Counted from the stretch's first letter, positions 49,853 to 59,078 are shown. The stretch: DNA of 64,000 bases from Prado023 sp964418695 (GCA_964418695.1 CAYQMN010000008.1:1-64000), one strand, 5' to 3'. Numbers and translations are program-made. The notes: generated by a model not told the origin, from the sequence alone.

Positions 49853-50253
49853 GTGAAAGTGCCGATGCTGTGGGAGTTTTCGCACTTGCGCGATCATTGG
49901 CCAGGCACACCAGGGGCTGTTTGTGGCACTACATTTGGCCCTACAACCGGCCCTTCTGTCACCGAACTCTCCTCCGAGAGTGCCATCAGCGTCGAAGTGG
50001 GGCTCGGGACGCGTCGCAGTGAACGGGATCCGACCCGATGGACGGTTCGAGTCTGACCGGTAATCAGAAGGTCCGCCGAGTAGCAGGTGGGGCTTCCAGG
50101 GGTGTCCGGGAGGCGCCCTCGGCGGCAGATCCCGCACCGCGGGAGGCGAGGGCGTCAGCCGGGCTCCTCCCTGTCACCGAGTAGTGATGAGTGCCAAGGT
50201 CCCGCTGCACTCCGCCCACAGTGACGCTGGCTGGAATCGCCAATCCGTCGGGC
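49853..50253. other. Non-coding left end of the NTPase island
   Basis: No gene recognised. Contains GGCACTACATTTGGCCCTAC near 49925, related to GGCACTACGCCCCT before att copies 1 and 3, a possible integrase arm site. Confidence 0.45.
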
Positions 50254-53200
50254 TCATTCGCCACGAGCCGGGATGCGTTGCCATCCAGGTGCAGCTGTCT
50301 GCCGAGCACCTCCCGGGGTCCATGAGTGGACGTGGGAGCGGGTGAGCGCGCCAGGGTGGGTGTCTCCGTGGCCCAGGCCGCGGTGGACGTCTTTGCCGGT
50401 GTTTTCGACCCAGATCATGGACTTCTGGTGGGCGATGAGCCAGTTCTCGAGCCAGGCGGTATCGATGAGCAGTTCGTTCCGGCCGGCGTTAACGGTGTGG
50501 CGGAGGATTGCGACCGTCTGGACGGTGGTGGGGTCGGTCCAGGCGTTGCGGCCGTTCCAGTGGAGGTTGCCGGGGGCAGGCCCAAAGAGTTCGGGGGCGG
50601 GTGCGGGGATGGAGATGGTTTGGTAGTTGCCGGTGGCGTACTCGTACTCGCCAACGATGTCCCAGGTGGCTGGGGTGGTGGGGACGCTAAGTGCTTGACG
50701 GTTCTCCTGGTCGATGATGTGGCGCATCTTCCCGTGGTGGTGGCCGAAGGGGAACTCGCCGACGTATCCGTCGTTGGTACGTGGGGCGTTGGAGATGTCC
50801 GTGCTGATGAGGTCTCGCCCTTCGAGCTCGGCGAGGGCGATGGGCAGTTCGGTGGTGTCGACGATGTGGGTGTTCAGGTGGGTCCACATGCGGCGTGACT
50901 GTTCGGAGTAGTTGTCGTCGCGTGCGTTGCTCCAGTCGTAGAAGCCGGACATGACGGCGAATGGACGTCCGTCTACTTCAGCTTCTGTGACGTTGATGGT
51001 GGGGAGGTCGGTGTCGTCGGCGACCCACTGGGCGTCCGTCTTGTCTCCGACGGCGGTCCAGTCGTAGCCGGGGACCCAGGGCCGTGGGTCGCTGTTGGCT
51101 GGACTGAACTCGATAACGGTGGGGTCGATTTGGCGGGAGATGGTGGTTGCTGGCCCGGGGATGGGAGGCGGAGGCGGATCCCATCGGTTCGACGTTTGAG
51201 GTGCGTGGTCGGAGACGTGTCCGATGAGTCGGTTGAGAGCAATCCACTGGTACTTCTTGCCGATGCGTTCTATCCACTTCGGCTTGGACCGGCCGCCGCC
51301 GTACTCGTTCATGACGTGTCCGTCGAACCCGGCGTGCCACTCGGGCCGGTACCGGAGCTGGACGGCTTCGGCGACGATCCACCGGCCGGCGGCGTCGACA
51401 TCTACGCCGGGACGGTTCTGCAGGTCGTGTTTGAGCTTGTAGACGAAGAAGTCGTCCATCGTGGATGAGTACACGAGCTTCGGGTAGTCGACGGAGTCGT
51501 ACGGTTCGATGTCTTCCGTGGTGGGCCAGGCGAGTGGCCAGTGGCTGCGGTACGGGGGCCGGACCTGATCGACGGTCACGCCGGCCGGCAGGAGTCCGTG
51601 GTTGTTTGCGGCTTCCATGATGCTGCGGGCGGTGTCTCGGATGGCGGCGTTCGGGGTGAGGTCTGCGGGTCGGGCAAAGTACTGGTTCCAGACGACCTCG
51701 GCCCCGGTTTTCCAGTCGTCGTCGCTGCCTTTGAGCAGGAGGGCCGCGTAGCAGACTTCGAGGGCTCGTTCGATGACCCACTCGTCGTTCACTTCGCTGA
51801 GCCTGTCGACGATGCCTGCGGCCAGGTGGGGGTGTCGGGCCAGAAGGCGGGCGGCTGCGATGGTTGCAGGTTCGCGGACGCGGCGGTCGGTGCAGCCGGT
51901 GGTCCAGAGCAGGGCGGTGACCCACAGGCGGGTGGTGTCTTCGCTGACTTGGTCCAGGGGCTTTTCGAGTGCCCACCTGATGAGGCGGTCGACGGCGCCG
52001 CCGGTGTTGTGGGTGCCGTGGAGCCAGCCGGGAAGGAAGGAGTCTCGGGCGCCCATGTTGAAGCTCATGAGGTGTTCATGGAGGAAGTCGGCATTGAGGG
52101 GGTGGTCGGGGCGGACCGAGAGCCGGAACAGCATGGACATGCCGGCGTGGAAGTTCGCCGGTGTCGAGAGGGCGTGGGCGATGATCGTGCGGGTCTCGTT
52201 GGTGATTGACGTGGCGCTGCGCCATGCGGTGCCGGCGATGACGGCGGCGGCGAGGGCAGCGTCGTCGCCGATCTCGGTCGCGAACTCGGCCAACTCCAGG
52301 CCGAAGCGTTCGGCGACGATGACTGAGGTTGCTTCGAGGAGTCCGGGATCGATGGTGTGGCCGAGGCCAATGACGGCGCCGAGGCGGCCGGTGAGCTCGG
52401 CCCGGATCTCCTCTGCGTTGGTTGCGTGCTTAAGGGCGTCGGAGACGATTAGGTGGTGTCCGATGCGTTCGAAGGTGATGGTGATGATGTCGCTGCCGAA
52501 CTCGGTGTCGTCGGGGACGACGTCTTCGTCGACGAGGCCTTGGGCGATGAGTTCGTCGAGGAGGGACGTCTCCGCGGACCGGTCGGCCCAGATCGGCGTC
52601 AGTATGTCCTGAGCTTCGCGTCGGACCAGTGGTGCTCCTCGCCCGTTTGCGATGGCGGCGGCGAGGGCGTGCATGGCTTGGTGGACGACCCGGTCGGACG
52701 GGGGTGCGTCTATGCGGTCGCTGATGACGTCGTTGGCGTTGTCGAGCACCATCTTGGTGAGCTCGTCGAGGCCCATGTTGGCCTGGTCGAGCGTGAGGCG
52801 GGAGTTGGCTTGGAACGCTTCACACACCAGCCGCAGGTATAGAGGGTTGTCGAACTCGCCGTGGATGGGTGGCGAGGTCGGCGGCTCGAGGCCATGGTGG
52901 TTGGCGTACTCGCTGACGGCTTCGAACTCGACTCCTTCGAAACCGGTGTGTTCGAACCGGACCAGGTCGAGGCCGCGGGGGATGACCTGTCCGACGTAGT
53001 GGGTGCGGGCGGTGAGCAGGAGTCGAAGGTTCGGGTACCGCCTGATGGTGGTAACGAGCCGGTCCAGGTTGTCGCGCCACAGAGACCTGGGTCGGGTCTC
53101 GTTGAGTGCGTCGATGACGATGAGCGTGGAGACGCCTGCGGTCTGGGCGCTGGCGTCGAGGAGCGCGATGGTCTCCTCGCTGGTGAGGTCGGTCGGCATC

Positions 53201-54435
53201 CTGAGGACGTCGCGAAGGTGTGTAAGTGGGTCGCTGCTGTTGAACCAGCGGCCGTGCATCATGACGCTGGGTCGGCCGTTGGCTAGGCGGCGCGCGACGG
53301 CGTCGACGGCGAGGTAGGTCTTTCCGATGCCCGCGGGTCCAGTCATGAGCGCGACCTGGCTGCCGGCGAGCTTGCCGAGGTTGCTAACGAAGAGGTCGGT
53401 GATGTCGTTCAGGGTTGTGGTTACCTTGCGGAGCGCGTCGACCGCTGCGGCGGGGAACCTGACCATGTACTCGGCGTTGAACTGCCGCCAGCTCGGGGTG
53501 TCCCACTCATCTTGCCCGTGGGCGGCATCCATGCCAGCGGTCTCGGCTGCTTCCTGGGCGGTGACGGCCGTGGCTGCGGCATCGAGCGCCTGCTCAACGG
53601 CCTCGAGGCCGTCCGCGAGGCGGGAGGTGTACCAGGTTCTGATGGCGTCCATGACCGCGGTCGCCGCGTCTCGGGCTGCGTTTAGGTCGGCGGCCAGGAC
53701 AGACTCGTCGCCGTCGCCGAGGTGGCGGATGGCTTCGGTGAGTTCGGCCATCTGATCGAGGACGAGGGCCCACCACTCGTCGTCGGAGCAGAGCGCGGCG
53801 ATGGACTGCGCGGCAGGCACTTCGATGTTCAGGTCCGGCACGTACCGGGGCCGTGCTGCCTTTTCCGCCTCCTGGTAACGGTCGTCCCACCACTGGTCGG
53901 CGAGGATGTCGGCGTCGAACCAGTACCGGCGCTGAACGCCGGTGGTGTCGAGCCGGTTGAGACGGTCGACGAGGTTGGTCGCCCACTGGATCTCAGTCGA
54001 GACGTTCATGCCGCGGTCGGTGGCCATCTTCTGCCAGCCTTCGAGCCACCCGCCCTCGTCGTACACCTTCTCGAAGAGGGATTTGCCTCGTCCGCCAGTG
54101 GGACCGGTCGGGTCGGCCGGGATGGCGATCGTGTACTTCTTCAGGTTCGGGTGCTGCTCGAGCGCGGTCTCGACGGAGTTGTCGAGCTGCGACTTGCTGA
54201 CGTCGTTGTGGTCGGTCCAGAACTTGGCCTGGTGACCGTGCTCGTCACCGTTCGGCAGCGTCCAGAAGCACTCGACGCCACCGTCGCCGCCGTCACCGTG
54301 GAGTGACAAGAACTTGGCGTCCGCTGCCGGGGGCTCCTGGGCAACCTGCTCGCAAATGAACTGCTCGAAGCCGGCCCGCTGGCCGCTGGGCCCGAGGGGG
54401 CGGATACGCGTGAAGTCGATGTCAGGGATGTTCAC
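50254..54435 (-). CDS. Avs-like STAND NTPase with Mrr-type nuclease domain
   Basis: A 1393-residue putative antiphage protein. Residues 10-180 form a restriction-endonuclease-like domain: D48/D51, E55 and Q69-x-K71 in HGDGGDGGVECFW and HGHQAKFW match the Mrr-type D-E-QxK site. Residues 340-700 are a STAND P-loop domain with Walker A G366-PAGIGKT-373 and Walker B TLIVIDALNE (437-446), then RLLLTARTHY. Residues 700-1393 are a long helical region and end domain without known motifs, where Avs proteins sense phage terminase or portal. Starts GTG 54435. Effector-STAND-sensor order is the Avs architecture; function is inferred. Confidence 0.85.
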   Translation of the reverse strand: MNIPDIDFTRIRPLGPSGQRAGFEQFICEQVAQEPPAADAKFLSLHGDGGDGGVECFWTLPNGDEHGHQAKFWTDHNDVSKSQLDNSVETALEQHPNLKKYTIAIPADPTGPTGGRGKSLFEKVYDEGGWLEGWQKMATDRGMNVSTEIQWATNLVDRLNRLDTTGVQRRYWFDADILADQWWDDRYQEAEKAARPRYVPDLNIEVPAAQSIAALCSDDEWWALVLDQMAELTEAIRHLGDGDESVLAADLNAARDAATAVMDAIRTWYTSRLADGLEAVEQALDAAATAVTAQEAAETAGMDAAHGQDEWDTPSWRQFNAEYMVRFPAAAVDALRKVTTTLNDITDLFVSNLGKLAGSQVALMTGPAGIGKTYLAVDAVARRLANGRPSVMMHGRWFNSSDPLTHLRDVLRMPTDLTSEETIALLDASAQTAGVSTLIVIDALNETRPRSLWRDNLDRLVTTIRRYPNLRLLLTARTHYVGQVIPRGLDLVRFEHTGFEGVEFEAVSEYANHHGLEPPTSPPIHGEFDNPLYLRLVCEAFQANSRLTLDQANMGLDELTKMVLDNANDVISDRIDAPPSDRVVHQAMHALAAAIANGRGAPLVRREAQDILTPIWADRSAETSLLDELIAQGLVDEDVVPDDTEFGSDIITITFERIGHHLIVSDALKHATNAEEIRAELTGRLGAVIGLGHTIDPGLLEATSVIVAERFGLELAEFATEIGDDAALAAAVIAGTAWRSATSITNETRTIIAHALSTPANFHAGMSMLFRLSVRPDHPLNADFLHEHLMSFNMGARDSFLPGWLHGTHNTGGAVDRLIRWALEKPLDQVSEDTTRLWVTALLWTTGCTDRRVREPATIAAARLLARHPHLAAGIVDRLSEVNDEWVIERALEVCYAALLLKGSDDDWKTGAEVVWNQYFARPADLTPNAAIRDTARSIMEAANNHGLLPAGVTVDQVRPPYRSHWPLAWPTTEDIEPYDSVDYPKLVYSSTMDDFFVYKLKHDLQNRPGVDVDAAGRWIVAEAVQLRYRPEWHAGFDGHVMNEYGGGRSKPKWIERIGKKYQWIALNRLIGHVSDHAPQTSNRWDPPPPPIPGPATTISRQIDPTVIEFSPANSDPRPWVPGYDWTAVGDKTDAQWVADDTDLPTINVTEAEVDGRPFAVMSGFYDWSNARDDNYSEQSRRMWTHLNTHIVDTTELPIALAELEGRDLISTDISNAPRTNDGYVGEFPFGHHHGKMRHIIDQENRQALSVPTTPATWDIVGEYEYATGNYQTISIPAPAPELFGPAPGNLHWNGRNAWTDPTTVQTVAILRHTVNAGRNELLIDTAWLENWLIAHQKSMIWVENTGKDVHRGLGHGDTHPGALTRSHVHSWTPGGARQTAAPGWQRIPARGE

Positions 54436-54897
54436 ATCAGGTCTTTCGGAGAGCGCGAGGGCGAGTTGGAGAACGCTAACGGTTCAGCCATGACAGACCC
54501 AGCGCAGCCTCCGTCTGAAGGCGCCCGGTGCCTCTGCCCGGTGGGGTCGCGTCATTACGGCATAGTGAAGCGACTCGCGACGCCACCCGGCAGGTCCCTC
54601 CACAGGACCTCGGTGACGGGCGCCTGGCACCGAGGAGCGGATCCTGCCCAGGGACCTTGCGTGGTCCCGGCCGAGTGCAATGTCCGATGTCAGGTCAGGC
54701 GTTGTTCTGTTGCGCCAGGGAGGGAAGTACTCGCGCCAGGTCGCGGGAATGGGCAGGCAGCGACCGCGGGCGCTCTGGAGGTGCTGAGCAGACGAGAGGC
54801 GGTCTGCTGGCCGACCGGTGCAACAGGGAGCCAAGGGTGAGGGCGCGGGACCACATGCCCCAAATGAGCGGCCGCCGAAGGGGCCCGTACCGGGGTT
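54436..54897. other. Gap between the two NTPase genes
   Basis: About 460 bp without a convincing gene. Presumably holds the promoter of the Avs-like gene and the end of the AAA gene; I see no clear hairpin or RNA gene. Confidence 0.45.
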
Positions 54898-56367
54898 TTA
54901 CCCGAGGAGCATGGCCACCAATGGGGCTGGGACGGCCCAGACCGTGTCTGAGGTGTCGAGGATGTTCTTCGTGGCCACGATGCCGCGGCCGTACTTGGCG
55001 GTGATGGTTCGCGTTTCGGTCTTCCAGCCGCGGGTGACCCACTTGCTTTCGATAGGGACGGTAAGGGTCTCGCGGCTGGCGGGGACCCCGACGGGGGCGA
55101 GGTCCACTTCGTTTCCGCTGCCGGTCCTGGCGTAGCCGATGGTGTCGCCGTCGATCCAGCGTCCTTCTTGGAGTTCGTCGATGGCCCGGGCCAGCGCCAC
55201 GCCGAGCGCCTGCTCAGTGAGGTGAGTCATGTCCGGTGCGACGTGGTTGCTGGACAGCAGGCAGGGCAACCACGCGAGGAGCGGGTCGGTGAGGTAGAGC
55301 TTGCGTTGGGCTCTGCCGACGGGTTGCCCGCGGTCGGTGCGTTGGGGGCTCCATAGCGCGGCGTAAGAGTTGACCAAGCGGTCCAGGCGGCGGGTGAAGA
55401 CGTCCCGGGATGGGTAGCCCAGGTCCTCTGCAGCGCGCACGGCGTTCAGCGGCGAGGTGGCCCTTCGGGACAACCCTTCGAGCAGCCTGGGCAGGGATTG
55501 CTGGGGCGCCTCGGGGTCGACGTCGCGGCGCAGCCATGCCTCCAGATCGCGGACGAAGTCCATATGTGGGGCGCCGTCGCGTGATGCCTCCGCGACGGCG
55601 CGTGGGAATCCGCCGGCGGTGAGGTAGCTCTGCCAGGCGAGGTCGTAGGAGTCGATGTCGAACATCACCGACTCCAGTGCGGAGAGCACCCCCGGTGACT
55701 GCAGGTCAGCCGGATGCGTCGGCTGAAGGACCGCGAGCTCCGGGCGCGTGCAGGCCAGGTAGTTGCCGAACGTCATCGGCATCAGCATCCGCACTCGGCG
55801 CATCCCGCTGGAGCCGGCGCGCCCGGCCAGCAGGTTGCCCTGGACGTCCTCGTCTCCTCGCCAGGAGGACGAGGTCAGTACGACCGTCTCATCGCCTAGG
55901 TCGGTGCCGTCCCGTAGAGCCTTGAGTCGCGCAGCCCAGCCCCGGGCCTGACCCACCTCGTCGACGAGCCAGACGCGCCGGCGGGGGCCTTGGCTGTCCA
56001 CCGACCGGGTGAGGTCTCGGGCCAGCCGAACCGCCCTGTTCACGTCCTGGGCAGTCATCCCATCGCAGGACCATGTGATCACCTGGCGGGGATCCAGGCG
56101 GCGACTCCCACACAGTTCCAACGCGAGTTCCCGCAGAGTCACCGACTTGCCCACCCGGCGGGGGCCCTGCAACAAGATCAGCGCATCGGATTCCGGGTTG
56201 GCGGCCACGTCGTCGAGGATGGTTGCGCGGAACCCGATGTCTCGGCCCGCCTTGCCCCGCAGCAGCCTGTCTCGCGCAGCCCAGGCAGTTGGATCCTGTC
56301 CGGTGACGGGTGCCCGCCACCAAGGGTTGGACTCGGTCAGCAGGGTCCGGAGCTCGTCATCGCGCAC
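54898..56367 (-). CDS. AAA ATPase (DUF4143-type)
   Basis: A 489-residue ATPase of the AAA_14/DUF4143 group. Walker A is GPRRVGKS (68-75), Walker B RRVWLVDEV with Asp136-Glu137, sensor-like VVLTSSSWRGDEDVQG follows. The C-terminal half contains LSRRATSPLNAVRAAEDLGY (winged-helix-like) and a restriction-like beta fold (GSGNEVDLAPVGV, then TVPIESKWVTRG). Members of this group are widespread in defence islands and mobile elements, role mostly unknown. GTG start at 56367; three 33-bp repeats lie in its upstream region. Confidence 0.8.
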   Translation of the reverse strand: MRDDELRTLLTESNPWWRAPVTGQDPTAWAARDRLLRGKAGRDIGFRATILDDVAANPESDALILLQGPRRVGKSVTLRELALELCGSRRLDPRQVITWSCDGMTAQDVNRAVRLARDLTRSVDSQGPRRRVWLVDEVGQARGWAARLKALRDGTDLGDETVVLTSSSWRGDEDVQGNLLAGRAGSSGMRRVRMLMPMTFGNYLACTRPELAVLQPTHPADLQSPGVLSALESVMFDIDSYDLAWQSYLTAGGFPRAVAEASRDGAPHMDFVRDLEAWLRRDVDPEAPQQSLPRLLEGLSRRATSPLNAVRAAEDLGYPSRDVFTRRLDRLVNSYAALWSPQRTDRGQPVGRAQRKLYLTDPLLAWLPCLLSSNHVAPDMTHLTEQALGVALARAIDELQEGRWIDGDTIGYARTGSGNEVDLAPVGVPASRETLTVPIESKWVTRGWKTETRTITAKYGRGIVATKNILDTSDTVWAVPAPLVAMLLG

Positions 56368-56408
56368 AGGACGACGGTACGCCGCGAACCCAGCTGATCG
56401 ACACTGCA

Positions 56409-56507
56409 GACCTGAAGTAGTAGGGGGGTGTGACCGCTAGCGACCTGAAAGAGTGGGGGGGTTCGAGAGGTATCGACCTCAAAGAACCCCGTGAACATCC
56501 GGCTCAA
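56409..56507. repeat. Three 33-bp-phased GACCTGAAA repeats
   Basis: GACCTGAAG (56409), GACCTGAAA (56442) and GACCTCAAA (56475) are spaced exactly 33 bp apart, three helical turns. The spacers share little beyond G-runs. They lie 42 bp upstream of the AAA gene start and about 330 bp from att copy 3, so they could be operator sites or recombinase arm sites. Confidence 0.6.
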
Positions 56508-56834
56508 GGAGGTCTTGAGGAAGGTCGGGGATCCGAACTGGCATGGCCGCCGACCGTTGCTGTGATCGGCGGCCCGGCGCCATGATCTCCCTCACACTCC
56601 GGGTTGGTGCGTTTTGGTGAGGGCGATCGGGCTGGTGCGCAGCCTCTACCTGCGCTGGAGCGTTGCGACCTCCCAGACGCACGCCGGCCAGCAGACAGTC
56701 GCCTGGGCGGCCCCGCTTCGTGGCACAACCTTGGCACTACGCCCCTGCGACGAGCGTGACGCCATGGACGGTCTCGGGGCTGGCTGAGCACGGATACCCC
56801 ACGCTACGACACCGCCTGAACGGTCCCGGGCCGC

Positions 56835-56879
56835 CTACGGATCAGAAGGCCAGGGGTTCGAATCCCTTCAGGCGCGCCA
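56835..56879 (+). repeat. att copy 3: 3' half of tRNA-Arg(ACG)
   Basis: Third identical 45-bp copy; no 5' tRNA half. Right boundary of the NTPase island. Confidence 0.92.
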
Positions 56880-57290
56880 GCCAAAGTGCCTATGGTGTGG
56901 GCACTTTCGGCGTTTCATCTCGCTGCGGACCCATCCGACCCGGGGCAGTTTGTGCACCAAGTGTTCCCTTCGAAGCCGTCTGCTGTGGATTCGTCGTGCA
57001 CGTCGCCGCACACATGGCCAACCGCAGGTCTACTGATGGACGCCATGGAACGCTGTGGACACTCTGCGTCTGATCGGCGATCAGATGATGCGCGGGCAGC
57101 AACTCGTACGCTCGGCTGACCGAGCCAGCGCCGGTCCGGGAGCGGCACCCCAGCCGCCGGGTGCGCTCTGGCCGTCCTGGCGGTCTCGGCGTGACTTGGA
57201 TGGTGAGACCCTCGGTGAGGCCCAGGGGCCGCCCCGGTCGCCCCGGTCGGACACCACGTGGTGGCCGACCTCTTCGCCGGCCGGGCGGGC
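56880..57290. other. Non-coding region right of att copy 3
   Basis: No gene seen. Its first 30 bp resemble the sequence right of att copy 2, which suggests that another element of the same kind begins here. Confidence 0.45.
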
Positions 57291-57668
57291 CTAGAAGAAT
57301 TGGCCGTTCATGGCCATGTCCGTGAGCGCCTCCGCCGCATGGGATGCCGCTGCAGTCGCAGCCGCGTTACCGAGCCTGTTGACCGCAGTGCGCAGCCGTC
57401 CGGCGCGTCGAACCACCTCGCCGGTATCGGGCTCGTACTGCTCAACGACTTCGCGCAACTCGACCAATGCGCGATCTGCCTCGTCGCGGCGCTCGCTGGC
57501 CGGAGCGGCCGCGATCGTCCGCTGCACCTCGGCTAGTAGAGCGATGAGGTCAGCGACCGATAGGCCCTCCGTCTTGGATGTTGCGTCCCTGCCTACAGCC
57601 GTCGGCCCGGTCGGCCGGTTGATGTTGGTGTTGTAGACGTCTCCCACGTGGCCAACCCTGTCACGCAT
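57291..57668 (-). CDS. AbiTii-associated small protein
   Basis: A 125-residue protein from ATG 57668 (GGAGG 5 nt upstream). It contains GHVGDVYNTNINRPTGPTAV, a short beta-helical Asn/Gly-rich motif like those that follow AbiTii domains in single-chain proteins, and a C-terminal helical pair (SVADLIALLAEVQRTIAAAP, DRALVELREVVEQYEPDTGE). It starts 35 nt after the AbiTii-like gene ends. I infer that the two are a split version of one abortive-infection protein. Confidence 0.6.
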   Translation of the reverse strand: MRDRVGHVGDVYNTNINRPTGPTAVGRDATSKTEGLSVADLIALLAEVQRTIAAAPASERRDEADRALVELREVVEQYEPDTGEVVRRAGRLRTAVNRLGNAAATAAASHAAEALTDMAMNGQFF

Positions 57669-57703
57669 GACCGCCTCCACTCGGGCGGTCGGCGGCAGAG
57701 CCG

Positions 57704-58267
57704 TCAACGGCGTGCCGCCGTGAGGTCAGCGACGATCTCGACCAGGTTCGTACGCACCTGGCCAACGATCCCGGCCAGGGTTGACCCCGCCAGGGCGTAC
57801 CTCAGGTTCATCACCTGCTGGTACGCGCCGAGCTCTTGGTTCCACAGCATCTCGGCAAACGAGAGCGCGCCGGTGCGGAAGTTGATGGAGTCCTCGGCTG
57901 CGAGCCGTTCAAGCTCTTCGACCGGCTGCCGCAGTGTCATTGTCTCGGGCAGGTGCTCTCGCGCCTTAGCAGGAAGCTGCAGCGGGTGGATCGACTGTCC
58001 GGTGGCCCAGGCGCGTCCGCTGATGGAGTCGAACAGGATCACGGCGCCATCGATGGCCCGGTACTCCGGAACGGTGCTGTCGTCGGCGTACCCGTTCAAC
58101 TCGCGCCGTGCCCACTCCCGCAGGGCGTCTGACCCGGTTTCCGCGCCGAGGATGAGGCACTTGCGAAGCAGCCCAGCGAGCGGCTCGGACTCGTCGAGCG
58201 CACGCGTGCGGAGCGCATGAAGCACAGTGTCGGTCACGTCGGCGAGGCTATCGGGGTCCAGCGACAC
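57704..58267 (-). CDS. AbiTii-domain protein (abortive infection candidate)
   Basis: A 187-residue protein whose residues 15-75 match the AbiTii domain: ALRTRALDESEPLAGLLRKC, LILGAETGSDALREWARREL, NGYADDSTVPEYRAI. The C-terminal half is helical (LPAKAREHLPETMTLRQPVE, LSFAEMLWNQELGAYQQVMN). AbiTii was first described as an abortive-infection (antiphage) protein; its mechanism is not established. It lies beside the satellite array, with its companion gene downstream. GTG start at 58267. Confidence 0.7.
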   Translation of the reverse strand: MSLDPDSLADVTDTVLHALRTRALDESEPLAGLLRKCLILGAETGSDALREWARRELNGYADDSTVPEYRAIDGAVILFDSISGRAWATGQSIHPLQLPAKAREHLPETMTLRQPVEELERLAAEDSINFRTGALSFAEMLWNQELGAYQQVMNLRYALAGSTLAGIVGQVRTNLVEIVADLTAARR

Positions 58268-58594
58268 CCTCCGTGGGCTGGGGATGCGTGCGTTGCGCCC
58301 ACGCGGGCGTGCTGCGACCGCACGTGTACGGAGCTACTCGCCCGGCCAAGAGACGCACGACATGCGGCCATGAGCGGACGTTCGTCGCGGTGCTCGGTGA
58401 GGACAGCGACGGCGACGACCGCCGCTGGTGGCAGGTGGAGTGATCTCACGCCCCTTCACTGTCGGCAGCCGCGAAGAATCCACAGGACAACACCCTGCAA
58501 TCTCGAAGGACGCTGGCCTTGCCCGACACGGCCGATCCCGGGCTACAAGTGTGGGGTGGCATCGAGCTTCACCTGTGACGGCGCTCGTGGTCGG
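58268..58594. other. Non-coding gap
   Basis: About 330 bp between the AbiTii-like gene start and a small membrane-protein gene. No gene or RNA recognised; it should include the promoter of the AbiTii-like pair. Confidence 0.4.
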
Positions 58595-58912
58595 CTACAG
58601 CGATGCCGCCTGGCTGCTGCCGTGATCGCTTCCCGGGTCGCCGGTGATCTGGCTGACGATCACGAGAGAACCGTAGATGAGGGCACCCACGAGGACGCCC
58701 GCGCAAGCACTGGTCGTCACGTCCCACCCTCGCCGGCCACGTAGCCATCGGACCAGGAAGATTGCGACCGCAGCCAGCACGAGCACGAGCCCCAACGGCG
58801 GCATGAAGATGCCAGCGCCTAGGCAGGTGACAACTCCGGCGACACCCGCAGCAACACGTCTCCCTGCGTCGGGAGACGCTGCGTGGTGCTCGGCATTCTG
58901 CATCGTCATCAT
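58595..58912 (-). CDS. Small two- or three-helix membrane protein
   Basis: A 105-residue membrane protein with hydrophobic segments GVAGVVTCLGAGIFMPPLGL, LVLVLAAVAIFLVRWLRG and SACAGVLVGALIYGSLVIVS. The N-terminus is soluble and charged. It starts at ATG 58912 (MMTMQNAEHHAAS). Unknown function; it stands alone within the accessory region. Confidence 0.6.
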   Translation of the reverse strand: MMTMQNAEHHAASPDAGRRVAAGVAGVVTCLGAGIFMPPLGLVLVLAAVAIFLVRWLRGRRGWDVTTSACAGVLVGALIYGSLVIVSQITGDPGSDHGSSQAASL

Positions 58913-59078
58913 CTCGGTCTCAGACCGCCCATCATCATCAACGTCGCGCCGACCGCAAGGCCGACTCGACAGGCTCGTTTGCTCATATGCCCTGGTCCTC
59001 TCTGACCACTCCGATGCAGGCTCGATGCGGCCTACATCACAGGTACTGTTACGGGGGCCCAGAATCCACAGCCTTCCG

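Larger units (their letters stand above)
49853..56879 (-). mobile_element. Integrase-less att-flanked island with two NTPases
   Basis: 7.0 kb between att copies 2 and 3, holding only two large minus-strand genes (Avs-like NTPase, AAA ATPase) and no recombinase. The sequence just right of att copy 2 (AAAGTGCCGATGCTGTGGG) resembles that right of att copy 3 (AAAGTGCCTATGGTGTGGG), and the sequence left of att copy 3 resembles that left of copy 1. It therefore has the ends of a mobile element and may be moved by an integrase supplied in trans. Confidence 0.65.

Noticed and set aside
56409..56507. A CRISPR array
   Set aside because: The repeated word is only 9 bp, there are three imperfect copies, and no cas gene is present anywhere in the window.
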